From positions 62,001-126,000 of the forward strand of contig BLJB01000130.1 of NCBI GenBank assembly GCA_013423325.1: a DNA stretch of 64,000 nt, written 5' to 3'. This document shows positions 23,259 to 33,391 of the stretch, in pieces. This stretch comes from Usnea hakonensis. Its lineage: Eukaryota > Ascomycota > Lecanoromycetes > Lecanorales > Parmeliaceae. The translations under genes were made by a program, and so were the position numbers. Under the pieces are notes generated by a model that was not told the origin of the DNA, ran no database searches, and was given only the letters and a program-made list of their open reading frames with translations. Position 1 is the first letter of the stretch, and each line of letters opens with the position of its first letter.

Positions 23259-24792
23259 ATGGCCCATCTTGTTACGCCAACTGCTCGCCCAGAAGACCCG
23301 CAAGCTGTCTACGAAATCTTTCGTGCCCACAACTCCGGCTTGCGTATCCACACTGACACCACCATCCAAGCGGCGCTACTCACGCATTACCCTTCTTACG
23401 CTCTTGTGTCCACCATGTGCGACCTTGTAGACTACGCCCAGGCAGGCCATGCTATCGCTACCCTCAGTGAAGATATCCACCCAACCCTGCGTTCCTGTAA
23501 CTTTGAACCCACATCACGACAGCCTCTAGATGGTAGTACGCCCGGGAAGCTCGCACAGATCATCCTTTTCGGTCAGTACGACTATGTTTGGCAAAATCTT
23601 AGGTTCCAGGTATATGTCGTCGATGGCCAGAATAATCCGACAAGCCAGTGCGATCGCCGCTACTACGTATTGCACCAGCCTAGAGTGGCAGGGGAACTGG
23701 ATCGGGCGGGGAGTGAGGCAATAGAGGCGTTGATCCTCGCAGCAGGCATTTGGTCACAGCAGATCCACCGGCAAGTTTGGGTGTATGATCAGGGTCGTTG
23801 GACCAAGGAGAAGGAGCTGTGGCGAATGGTGCAAGGTGGGAGCTGGAAAGATCTGATCTTGGAGGAGAGTACAAAGAAGGCAATTATGAGAGATGTCATG
23901 GGTTTCTTCGACACAAGAGAGACGTATGTTGAACTTGGGACGCCGTGGAAAGTATCTCGCCTGTGCTCTCGAGTTAGCTGCGTATGAAATGCATGCTAAC
24001 ACGCATTAGCGAGGACTGATCTTTCACGGATCGCCTGGAAATGGCAAGACAACCACCGCCAAAGCGCTTATGAAGACTCTTATGGCGCGACCCAAGCCGA
24101 TTCCCACACTGGTAGTCAAAACTCTCGCACAACGCTCTGGCCCGCAGGTGTCGGTTCGGCAGATATTTACTAAAGCGCGGCAGACAGCGCCTTGTCTGTT
24201 GCTCTTTGAGGACGTCGATAGCTTGGTGACAGACCAAGTGCGCAGTTATTTTTTCAACGAGGTGGATGGGCTGGAGGACAATGAGGGTATTCTCATGATT
24301 GGTTCCACCAACAATTGTACGTGCCCCACTCCACAGTCAAACATGTCCACAGAAATGTAAAAGAGCTCATCGAACGCCAGTGGATAAGCTCGACGCTGGA
24401 CTTTCAAAGCGGCCCAGTCGCTTTGATCGTAAGTATCGTTTCGACAATCCTTCGTTTGAAGACCGCGTCCGGTATTGCGAACACTGGAGGTACGCCTGGC
24501 CCAGGAAAACTCTGCCCTTAAACAGTCTTCTAATCCAAAATCTAGTACGAAGCTATCCAGCAAATCTGCTGCAGCAGCACCTTCCAATCTACCACGTCAT
24601 ATCGCTTCCATGACTGAAGGTTTCAGCTTTGCATACCTGAAGGAAGCTTTCGTCGGCTCGCTGCTGACGCTTGTCCGCGATTCGGCCGAGGAGACTCCAC
24701 CAGCAGAGGAGGAAGACGATCGCGAATGGGGTAGGTTTGGCAACGTGCTACAGAAGCAAGTCATTGCCCTCAGGGAAGACATTGCCGAGTAG
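23259..24792 (+). CDS. BCS1-like AAA ATPase
   Basis: Exons 23259-23951, 24010-24316, 24381-24489 and 24546-24792 (introns 58, 64 and 56 bp) give 451 aa. The N-terminal 230 residues are a variable fungal region containing EALILAAGIWSQQIHRQVWV. The AAA core starts in exon 2: Walker A HGSPGNGKTT (Lys244), Walker B CLLLFEDVDS (about 293-302), sensor-1 region MIGSTNN, then across the intron LDKLDAGLSKRPSRFDRKY with the arginine finger, and the C-terminal lid MTEGFSFAYLKEAFV. This sequence order is that of the BCS1 clade. It lacks an obvious mitochondrial presequence or transmembrane helix, so it is not the Rieske-protein chaperone itself but one of the soluble fungal relatives. Substrate unknown. 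Confidence 0.88.
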
Positions 24793-25007
24793 AGCGAGAA
24801 GAGGCGGCATGATGAAAGCAAATCGAAGGAACCTCTACTTCTCAGTCAAGAATCAGAGGTCTACTAAGCACTCGAATTGCCGTCGCATCACCATCATACG
24901 TACTCTACCTTGAATGCATTGAATGAGGGTTCTGTGTAAGACTGTTCAGTCAGTGTCAAAAGCAGTCGTTACTAAAAGACCTTCCTTCATAATTATACAT
25001 CTTCATT

Positions 25008-26455
25008 CATGATTTTCGAAGCTTTGTAGGAGGTAAGTCGAGCCTTAACGTCTATGGTGACTGGTTCAAGGTAGCCACAGGGAGGCGTAGAAGTATGCTC
25101 CGCCAACCTGGGGTCCGATCATCCCAGTCTCATCGAGGCCATACTCAAAGGACACAGAGGTCAGAGAGAGAAAAGGGGCAAGTTCCCAAAAGGTCTATAT
25201 ATGCCCCAGCGAGATTCGTCAAGCCTGAAACCATCTCTCATTCAGACGGTTCCTTAGACGTGACTGCATTCCGTTTCGGTATTGTTGACGTAGCCCTTAT
25301 CTAGATGGTCGCTATGTCAATTGCCGACGGCTGGGCTCGCGTGACTGGTCAGCCACAAGCCGTAATCGTGCATTGGATCCCAAGCTCTCGGCTGTGCCTT
25401 ACATAACGCCAGCAGTGGCCGAGCCCCCGAGCTAATATTTGCAGGCTTGTGTCTAGTCACAGAGGATGGTAAGCTGCCAGGTTCACACACTGAATGCCAA
25501 TATCAGATTCAAGATGCCTTGGACCAAAATTCTATCGTACGTCGGTATTGTAGGCCTGTAGGCTAGCTGCGAAATGTACGGACTGTTAAAAATCCCGGGC
25601 TCTGCAATTTGCTATAAGTGAGCCCAAGGGGCCAGTATCCTTAACCGGCGCAAGAGAGGTTATGGCGGAGGAAATAGAGCTTTACAAAATCGAACAGGAA
25701 AATTACCGTCCTATTGAGCCTGCGGTATTAGCAGCGGCATGTGCTTTCCGTCAGCGCATCCTACCGGCCTCGGTTTCAGATTCAGCTTCGACAAGGCGAC
25801 AACAGAAGTGGATACAATTCTAATAATTGACTGTGATGTTCACACATCTGATCAGCTTCAAACCTCAATCCCAAGCAGTCGGATCGGCTGCGGTGGCTCA
25901 GGGCTAGATTGAAGTAGTAGTACTACACTAGGTATTAGACTAGCTTCCAAGAGTCGTGGAATTCCTAAATTTGTTTATGCTATTGTCGGCGATGGGCTAT
26001 TCTTACTGTAATCAGTGAGCTAGGTAGCGTCTACCCGATGGCGGCGAGATAAGGTATTCTGTTTCCAATTGTAGTGCTGAACAACAAATGTGATTTAGGG
26101 ATATATTCCTCTTCACAGATCGGATCGAGTAGAGATTGCTGACATCCAGTGCGAAAAGGCTGGAATGAGGCGCGAAAATCGTAGGAGCTCTTCCATCCAA
26201 CGGGCTTCGTGTCCACCTCTCCCAACAAGGACCTGCATATCTCCTTTGAGCAATTTCCAGACTATGATGGCATTGCAAAAGCGGCAGCTGGACGACCATC
26301 TGGTGGTGTCAAAAAAGGGTTTTTACGCCGAGGGCAGAAGACCAGCAAGGAATGAAAGAGGTATTGGCGCAAGCGGTGGAGGCTATGGAAGAGCGAGGTA
26401 TTTTAGTGTATTCGCAAAGCTTTGTTCCAGATTCTGTTGGTAGCGGACATCTAGC
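25008..26455 (+). pseudogene. Decayed thiamine-diphosphate enzyme (acetolactate-synthase-like)
   Basis: Family segments occur in the correct order but in shifting frames with stops. They are GVEVCSANLGSDHPSLIEAI (about 25079-25140, preceded by a probable intron), MVAMSIADGWARVTG then PQAVIVH (25305-25360), ALGCALHNASSGRAPELIFA (about 25385-25450), SLTGAREVMAEEIELYK (about 25635-25690), TILIIDCDV (about 25815-25845), IPKFVYAIVGDGLF (about 25960-26002), PDYDGIAKAAAGR (about 26255-26295) and EVLAQAVEAM (about 26355-26385). They match the N-terminal ThDP, central and C-terminal ThDP-binding regions of fungal enzymes related to bacterial acetolactate synthase. Frameshifts fall after VIVH and around 25555; in-frame stops include one near 25026 and one at 26009. 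Part of the pyrophosphate-binding segment after GDG is missing. It cannot encode a working enzyme. Confidence 0.85.
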
Positions 26456-26820
26456 CATCGCCATGAGCAAGACCACTCCGTCGTCGTGTTGCCCGAATTT
26501 CAGAGCCTCGGAGAAGACATGCCGGAGATGTACGAGGAAGGTCATGAGAAATGCGTCGATTATATTCGACAGCACTTGACGATGAAACTTTACACGGAAA
26601 TCATGCCATTCAATTTGGTACATTTAGTAGAAGGAACATCCTCAATAACGCTAGCAGCAGCCCTAACCCTACAACCCTAGCCCTACAGTGCATAAAAATC
26701 GAGTAAATGGGGAAGTGAGTGCGGCCACTCCTTTTTCCCACCGGGAGCCTCGTACAATGCTCATAATCTTGTCTCATCAGGCAGGCTTCTATCTATAAGG
26801 TCCCCGTGTATATGTGAGAA
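26456..26820. other. Spacer with telomere-like motif, upstream of DHX35-like gene
   Basis: A short open stretch near 26486-26640 has no recognised family. 26661-26685 is a run of four degenerate CCCTAA units. The remainder is the promoter of the helicase gene. Confidence 0.5.
26661..26685. repeat. Interstitial telomere-like repeat (CCCTAA-type)
   Basis: Four imperfect units: CCCTAA, CCCTACAA, CCCTAG and CCCTA. TTAGGG is the telomere repeat of most filamentous ascomycetes. Confidence 0.5.
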
Positions 26821-29054
26821 ATGACCGATTTTGATCTTTCGGCTTCTTTTATCCCTTCCCTCCACAAGCCGTCCTCTCTCCTTCCTATTGCCCGTCATCG
26901 ACAGAGCCTACTATATCTTGTTGAAAGTGTTCCAGTTACCATTGTGGTCGGTCAAACAGGTCTACATTCCCCAATCTCTGTTTTGTTTCGACAGTGTCAA
27001 TTTCCTTCTAGACTTTATATTTCTAATTCTTGACTTGGAAAAGCAGTACTGACAGGATTATGCGTAAGGGAGTGGAAAGACAACACAGATCCCACAATTT
27101 CTCGAACAGTCAGGATGGTGCGAAGGAGGCAAGACTGTCGCGGTCACGCAGGTAGGTGAGTTGAAAAGCCCCGCCTGATCTTATTTAAGTTTATTGACAT
27201 ATGACATGATAGCCTCGGAGAGTCGCTGCCACTACCGTGGCTACCAGGGTCGCAGAGGAAATGGGATGTAAGTTGGGGGAAGAAGTTGGCTACTCAATTA
27301 GATTCGAGGACTTGACGAGTGCCAAAACACGCATCAAATTCCTGACCGATGGACTTCTTCTTCGAGAAGCACTTGCAGATCCTCTCTTATCGAGATACTC
27401 CGTCATCATGGTTGACGAAGCTCATGAGCGATCGCTAAGTACTGACATCCTCTTGGGCGTTCTGAAGAAGATCAGCAAAAGAAGGCCAGATCTCCGTATA
27501 ATTATCAGTAGCGCAACATTGCAAGCAGAAGATTTTCTTCGTTTCTTCTCTGGAGATCAATCTGAACGCAATGGGATCACATCCGAGCACCCCGCAGGTC
27601 AGATCATCAGCCTAGAAGGGCGCATGTACCCTGTGGACACAATGTATCTTGAGGAACCCGCAGAAGACTATGTCGAGAGGGCAGTGAGGACTGTATTTGA
27701 TATACACGCTAGTGAGCCGGATGGCGACATTCTTCTTTTCTTGACTGGTCGAGAGGAGATTGATACAGCTCTTCAGTTAATTGCAGACCGAGTAGCGTCT
27801 CTACATCCTCGTGCTCAAAGTATCCTATCGCTACCTCTCTATGCTGGGCTTACGAGCGAGCAACAACTCCACGTATTCGAGTCTGCTCCAGAGAATACCC
27901 GCAAGGTCATTGTCTCAACGAACATTGCGGAAGCCTCGGTAACCATTGATGGGATCGTCTATGTCATTGACTGCGGTTTTGTTAAGCTGCGTGCCTTCAA
28001 TCCCAAGACCGGGATTGACACCCTGACGGCTACACCGGTTTCTAAAGCATCAGCCACACAGCGGGCTGGTCGAGCAGGGCGGACGAGACCCGGGAAGTGC
28101 TACAGATTGTATACTCAGCCGGCTTATGGGAATCTCCCAGAAGCCACCGTGCCAGAAATCCAGAGATCAAATCTTGCACCAATCATTCTTCAACTGAAAG
28201 CACTTGGCATTGACAATGTTCTACGCTTTGATTTCCTTACACCTCCACCAGCGGAATTGATCATCCGCGCTCTAGAGCTATTATATTCGTTGGGAGCGGT
28301 GGATGACTACGCCAAGCTCACTCGGCCCTTGGGCGTACGCATGGCCGAACTGTCGGTTGAGCCAATGATGGCCAAGGTTCTCTTGTCAGCGCCTGCAATG
28401 GGATGTATGAGTGCGATCTTATCTGTTGCAGCAATGACCAGTCTGCAAGGCGCCATCTGGTTTCACCACGATGGAGAGAAGAAGGCAACAGAGTCCGCCA
28501 GGCGGAAGTTTGCCGCTGAGGAGGGAGACCATCTCACACTCCTCAACATTTACCAAGCTTTTGTGACTAAAGGAAAAAAGGATTCTAAGTGGTGTCGAGA
28601 CAATTATTTGAATTACAAATCTATGACACGCGCCGTAAGTGTTCGAGCTCAGCTAAAGCGGTATTTGGAGCGGTTTGGTATAGACGTTGAAGAGACACTC
28701 GCTTCGAAAGAGGCAGGTGAAGTGGTTAATAAAGGGGGACAGATCAGAAAATGTCTAACCGTTGGGTATTTCGCTCACGCCGCCAGAATGCAGCCTGATG
28801 GGACCTTCAAGACAATCAACGGGCACGTGACCTTGCACGCTCATCCAAGCTCTCTCATGTTTGTATGTATACTCTAGCCCGCAACTGTTTGAGACTTTGC
28901 TGACGATTGGTAGAACAGGAAGGCGGATTGGGTCATCTTCCACGAGATCCTTGAGACTGGGGACAAGACTTTCATTCGAGATGTCACTAAGATCGAGAAA
29001 AGCTGGTTGCTGGAAGGCTCATTGTCTGAATATTATAAGATCAAGGGAGACTGA
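26821..29054 (+). CDS. DEAH-box ATP-dependent RNA helicase, DHX35-like
   Basis: Exons 26821-26959, 27069-27151, 27213-28862 and 28914-29054 give 670 aa. It is a DEAH/RHA-family helicase of the spliceosome-associated group. Motif I GQTGSGKTT spans intron 1 (about 44-52), motif Ia PRRVAA follows intron 2, motif II is DEAH (142-145), motif III is SSAT, motif V STNIAEASVTIDG, motif VI QRAGRAGR (about 358-365). The ratchet/OB-fold end reads DWVIFHEILETGDKTFIRDV, then LLEGSLSEYY. The short N-terminus with no RS or S1 domain and the IFHE/RDVT end point to DHX35 rather than Prp2/16/22/43. Intron 1 splits motif I. The pseudogene lies just upstream. Confidence 0.88.
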
Positions 29055-29263
29055 AAGGGAATTGGTCTGGCGAGAGGCTTCGGGGCAAAGTATCATAGAA
29101 TCTCGATGATGACTGTAGATCTTTGTTTCCTGGACATTACATAGTCATCAATAATCAAATATGAAGCACCTGACCAATCAAAGCCGCACCTGCTAAGTGA
29201 AATGATTCTCCAACATTCCTTTTGCCACAAACGTATCCGTGTCCTCCTTGACCATGATCAATT

Positions 29264-29991
29264 ATGTCTCACCATCAAGGGCACGATCATTCAAGCCACG
29301 ACCATCAAGACCACGGTCATGACCATGGTCATGATCACAGCGACGAAACTGAGCCAGCTCTCCAGACCCTGATATGGAAACAAATTGACTTTGACAACAT
29401 AAGAACTCTGAACGAGAGCGAGCCCGATGCAGGCGCTAAAATTGTCAAAAAGACATGGCAGCAACGGCTGGAGTCTGATCCGCAGCTCGAAAGCGATGCC
29501 GACGAGCAATTACTCATGTTTGTACCGTGTGTAGCTGCTCTTTCTCACCAGTTTTATGAGATTCCTAACGACTTACTGACAGCTTCGCCGGCGTCCTGAA
29601 GCTGCACGCCATCCTCATAAGAGCCTCCACCTCCGCCTGCTGTCCCCGAACCCTCAAACTCTACCACAACCGTGACGACGTCGACTTCTCCGCCGCGTCG
29701 GACCTCGAGCCCACGCAGACTCTGACGGTCTCGCAGACCAACGACATCCAAGAGCTACAGGTCAAGCGGGTCAAGTTTGGGAACACGTATAATCTGACGT
29801 TGTTTGTGGAGGATAATTATGGGGATGATGTGTCGAGGGTGTTTTGGATAGGGTTTAAGGGGGAGTTTACGGAGTTGAATAGGGAGCCGTTTGAGGTGCT
29901 GTATGAGAAGGCGGCGAATCCGAAGGATCATGAGTTGGTGGCGGGGATTGGAGAGAGGGGTGCTTTGGGTGGGGGGAGGCATGGGATGTAG
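29264..29991 (+). CDS. PITH domain-containing protein (PITHD1-like)
   Basis: Exons 29264-29526 and 29583-29991 (56-bp intron) give 223 aa. The N-terminal 25 residues are a His/Asp repeat (HDH and HGHDHGHDHSDE), as in animal and fungal PITHD1. The PITH (proteasome-interacting thioredoxin C-terminal) fold follows: LIWKQIDFDNIRTLNE, FVPFAGVLKLHAILI (across the splice), TLTVSQTNDIQELQVK, FGNTYNLTLFVEDNYG and VFWIGFKGEFTEL. PITH domains bind the 26S proteasome in thioredoxin-like TXNL1; stand-alone members are poorly characterised. The His-rich head could bind metal, which is inference. It converges with VPS20. Confidence 0.92.
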
Positions 29992-30248
29992 GTGGGTGGT
30001 TGAGGCTGGCGAGAGTTGAGGTTGGGGCGTGCTCTGTGTTTGCTACATTGAGGGATAATCCCACGAGCGTTGGCACCACGGTGCTGAGTAGAAGAGCACG
30101 ATGGATGTGATAACGATGACTGATTCTGTGATATGAGCCATTGAAGGTGCACCGTCTCTTGTAGCACGAAACTCCGAGGGGCCCAAAATATACGAGTACA
30201 AGCTGACCAAATCCCCAACGCCATTCGCTATGCCATTCGCAATGCCCA

Positions 30249-30955
30249 CTATGCCGGCATCGGTTCTGCAGCTTGCGCCGCCGCCCTCTCCTGTGCTCTT
30301 GCCCTTGCTCTCGCCTTTTGCTGTCCCACCTCTTTCGGCTCCTTAGTAAACACCGGCTCATTCTTGGGTGCTGCCGGATACTCGAGCACATCCGGCTCCT
30401 TGATCCCCTTGATCTCTCCTTCCATGACCTCCAATTCATCCTCAACCTCATCCTCATCCTGATTTGACATTTGACCGCCTAACATCTCACTGACCTCCTT
30501 TTGATACGCTTTTGCATCCTCGCTCTCTCCCATCAACTTCTCCACTTGCTCAATCCCGCCCATTTCGGCATGTATCTGCTTCAGAACGCTCGTTCCCTGC
30601 TGTAGACCGTATAGCACATCCTTCTGAACCAACGAGAATTCGATGTTGCTGGTCAGCTGTTCAAGTGTCTCAAGCTGGGCGTCGGTTTTGGCGAGAAGGG
30701 TTTCTTGGAACTTCTTCCGTCGCAACGCCAAGAGCGCTTTGGACTTGTCTCCGCGTGCCAGACATTCTCGCGCGACTGCCGTCTCCCGGTCTGTGACTAG
30801 AGTAATGCGCTGCTGGTATTGGTGTAGTTTGTCGCGCTGATTCTTCATGTCAAGAATTGCCCTGAGTCATATTTTAGCAGGTGTTGGGGAAAAGAGGCTC
30901 GTTGGGCGAACCTGTCCTGTGCCGAGATCTTGTGCGAGCTTGGAGTATTCCCCAT
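30249..30955 (-). CDS. VPS20: ESCRT-III subunit Vps20 (CHMP6)
   Basis: Exons 30955-30912 and 30861-30249 (50-bp intron) give 218 aa, the usual Vps20 length. Vps20 is the ESCRT-III nucleator that links ESCRT-II to Snf7 filaments during multivesicular-body sorting. The start MGNTPS is an N-myristoylation signal (Gly2), expected for Vps20. The Snf7 core is seen in AILDMKNQRDKLHQYQQRI, ECLARGDKSKALLALRRKKF, LEQLTSNIEFSLVQKDVLYG and LKQIHAEMGGIEQVEKLMGE. The C-terminus is acidic with an Ala/Arg-rich stretch. It is divergent from RIX7 with only 185 bp between start codons. Confidence 0.95.
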
Positions 30956-31140
30956 AGCGACATGGTCTCGTTCCAAGCTACACTTAAGACGTCGTCTATA
31001 CTATACTTTAGGAAATCAAAAAGGTCACATGCTTCTGAAGTCGTAAATCGGAGAGATTTTAGCGCGGTTCTTATCGATAAGCACCAAAGTTTTCCTCATA
31101 CGCATATTTGATCAGCAGTCTTTCCATGCATTGAGGCGCA
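30956..31140. promoter_or_regulatory. Bidirectional promoter VPS20 / RIX7
   Basis: 185 bp between two oppositely oriented ATGs. Both leaders and core promoters must fit here. No clear TATA box is seen, in keeping with housekeeping genes. Confidence 0.6.
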
Positions 31141-33391
31141 ATGCCTTCACGCACCTTTAACGGAAGAGTAACATTGGGTCAGGGCTTAGACAGGGAGGTA
31201 AGTATTCGTACCATCGAATAAGTCGTTAGGACATCCGCTCACTTGTCAGATCTACCAAATCGTTCGGAAGGTCATCGACGAAGACGCACAGTATGACCAA
31301 CAAACAAAGTTCTCTGTTCTTGATGTCTACGATAGGATTCAAAATTCAAACTCGAGTCTACGTAGAAAAAGCAAAAAGCTGCTGGAGGATAGCATCGGCA
31401 GGGTACTAGACGTGATAAAACAAGAAGCAGAGAGTGAAGACGAGATTGGATCTTTAGATGGCGACTTTCCTGACATGACAGAGGATGTGTCCATTGCAAA
31501 CCGTATGAACAAAAGCATTGTGAGATCGTGGCCGAAAGTGAATTCCACGACGAAGGGAGGACAGACACCTTCCAAGGAGGACCAAGCTGCCCAACCAGCC
31601 GCACAGCATTCAAAGAAGCGTCGGACTGACGGCGAACCTTTGACGAAGCGGCGGAAAGCAGCTCCAGAAACTGATCATTCTCCACCAACACATGTCAGCT
31701 TGGCAGATCTTGGAGGAGTGGACAATGTCATCCAAGACCTGAAGGACCTGGTCGTACTACCTTTGTTCAGGCCTGATATCTACATGAAGTCAAAGATTCA
31801 ACCACCTCGTGGCATTCTACTCCATGGCCCTCCTGGATGCGGAAAAACTATGATTGCAAATGCTCTCGCTGCCGAGCTTGGCGTAAGCTTTATCTCACTG
31901 TCTGCTCCTTCAATGGTGTCTGGCATGTCAGGGGAATCAGAAAAGGCGCTACGAGACCACTTTGATGAGGCGAAGAAGATGGCACCCTGTCTGGTCTTCT
32001 TGGACGAGATAGATTCGATTACTCCCAAAAGAGAAAATGCACAACGCGAAATGGAGAAACGCATTGTTGCTCAATTGCTCACATGTATGGACCAATTGGC
32101 CCTGGAACAGACGGGTGGAAAAGCAGTGATCATTCTCGCCGCTACCAATAGACCTGATTCGCTTGATCCTGCCTTAAGACGAGGCGGTCGATTCGATAAA
32201 GAGATCAATCTTGGAGTACCAAGTGAAGCAGTTCGTGAGCAAATTCTCCGAGCATTGACTAGACAGATGGCTCTGTCCGACGACTTCGACTTCCGCTATC
32301 TTGCCAAATTGACACCTGGATTTGTGGGAGCTGATCTCAGCGACCTAGTCTCTACCGCGGGCTCAGCAGCCATAAAGAGATTTCTAGACACGCTTAAAGT
32401 AGAGAGCAATGCCATGGATGTTGACACCGGTGATGCTCCTGTCTCAGAGACAGTCTTGGAACTACGGCGACTGATAAAACGGGCAAAGGATCCGCCGGCC
32501 GCAGAGGCGGCCGCTATATTGATTACAACCGCTGATTTCCTGACAGCATTGCCCAAAATACAACCTTCGTCCAAACGCGAAGGCTTTGCTACAATTCCTG
32601 ATACTACCTGGGCAGACATTGGGGCCCTGCGGCCTGTTCGTGAGGAACTCCTCACTGCAATCGTGGAGCCAATCAGGAGTCCTGAGAAATATGAGCGGGT
32701 GGGCATTACAGCACCCACAGGGGTTCTTTTATGGGGACCACCAGGTTGTGGGAAAACATTACTTGCTAAGGCTGTCGCCAACGAGTCACGAGCCAACTTC
32801 ATCAGCGTTAAAGGGCCCGAGCTTCTCAATAAGTATGTGGGTGAATCTGAGAGAGCGGTAAGGCAGGTGTTCGCACGAGCTAGGTCAAGCATACCTTGCG
32901 TTATCTTCTTTGATGAATTAGATGCGCTAGTGCCAAAACGTGACGATAGCCTCTCAGAGTCATCCGCAAGGGTAGTAAATACTCTGCTTACGGAGCTTGA
33001 TGGCCTAAGCAATCGACAGGGGATCTATGTAATTGCTGCAACAAACCGTCCAGACATCATAGATTCTGCGATGCTTCGGCCGGGTAGACTGGAGACGTTG
33101 CTCTTTGTTGACCTACCTGAAGAGGCTGAAAGAGTCGAGATTCTGCAGACGTTAAGCCGCAATCTATCGATACCATATACTGACGCAATTGCTGATGTTG
33201 CTCGAGCATGTGAAGGGTTCAGCGGTGCGGACTTGGAGAGTCTACTTCGCAGGGCCGGGTATGCGGCCATCAAACGCAACGACGGTATCAAAATAGAAGA
33301 CTTTTTGACTGCTCGACAGAAGATCAGGCCCAGTGTTAGCGATAGGAGAAAGTATGACAAGTTGAAAGTGCAGTGGGGGGCTGGTCTATGA
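31141..33391 (+). CDS. RIX7: AAA ATPase Rix7 (NVL), ribosome biogenesis
   Basis: Exons 31141-31197 and 31250-33391 (52-bp intron) give 732 aa. Rix7 is a nucleolar/nuclear type II AAA ATPase that remodels pre-60S particles. It has two AAA modules: D1 with Walker A GPPGCGKT (about 212) and Walker B CLVFLDEIDS; D2 with GPPGCGKT (about 514) and CVIFFDELDA, followed by the second regions of homology AATNRPDSLDPALRR and AATNRPDIIDSAMLRPGR. The N-terminal domain (about 20-60) reads IYQIVRKVIDEDAQYD, the short helical domain of NVL/Rix7, followed by a basic stretch (KKRRTDGEPLTKRRK), a likely nuclear localisation signal. The close D1/D2 spacing and C-terminal DRRKYDKL fit Rix7 rather than Cdc48 or Pex1/6. 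Confidence 0.94.

Noticed and set aside
30043..30249. Minus-strand 68-codon frame with hydrophobic segment after VPS20
   Set aside because: Lies directly beyond the VPS20 stop codon, has no homology known to me and sits in the short gap between two convergent genes.
32296..33012. Minus-strand 238-codon frame
   Set aside because: Lies wholly inside the second AAA region of RIX7, whose motifs are intact on the plus strand.
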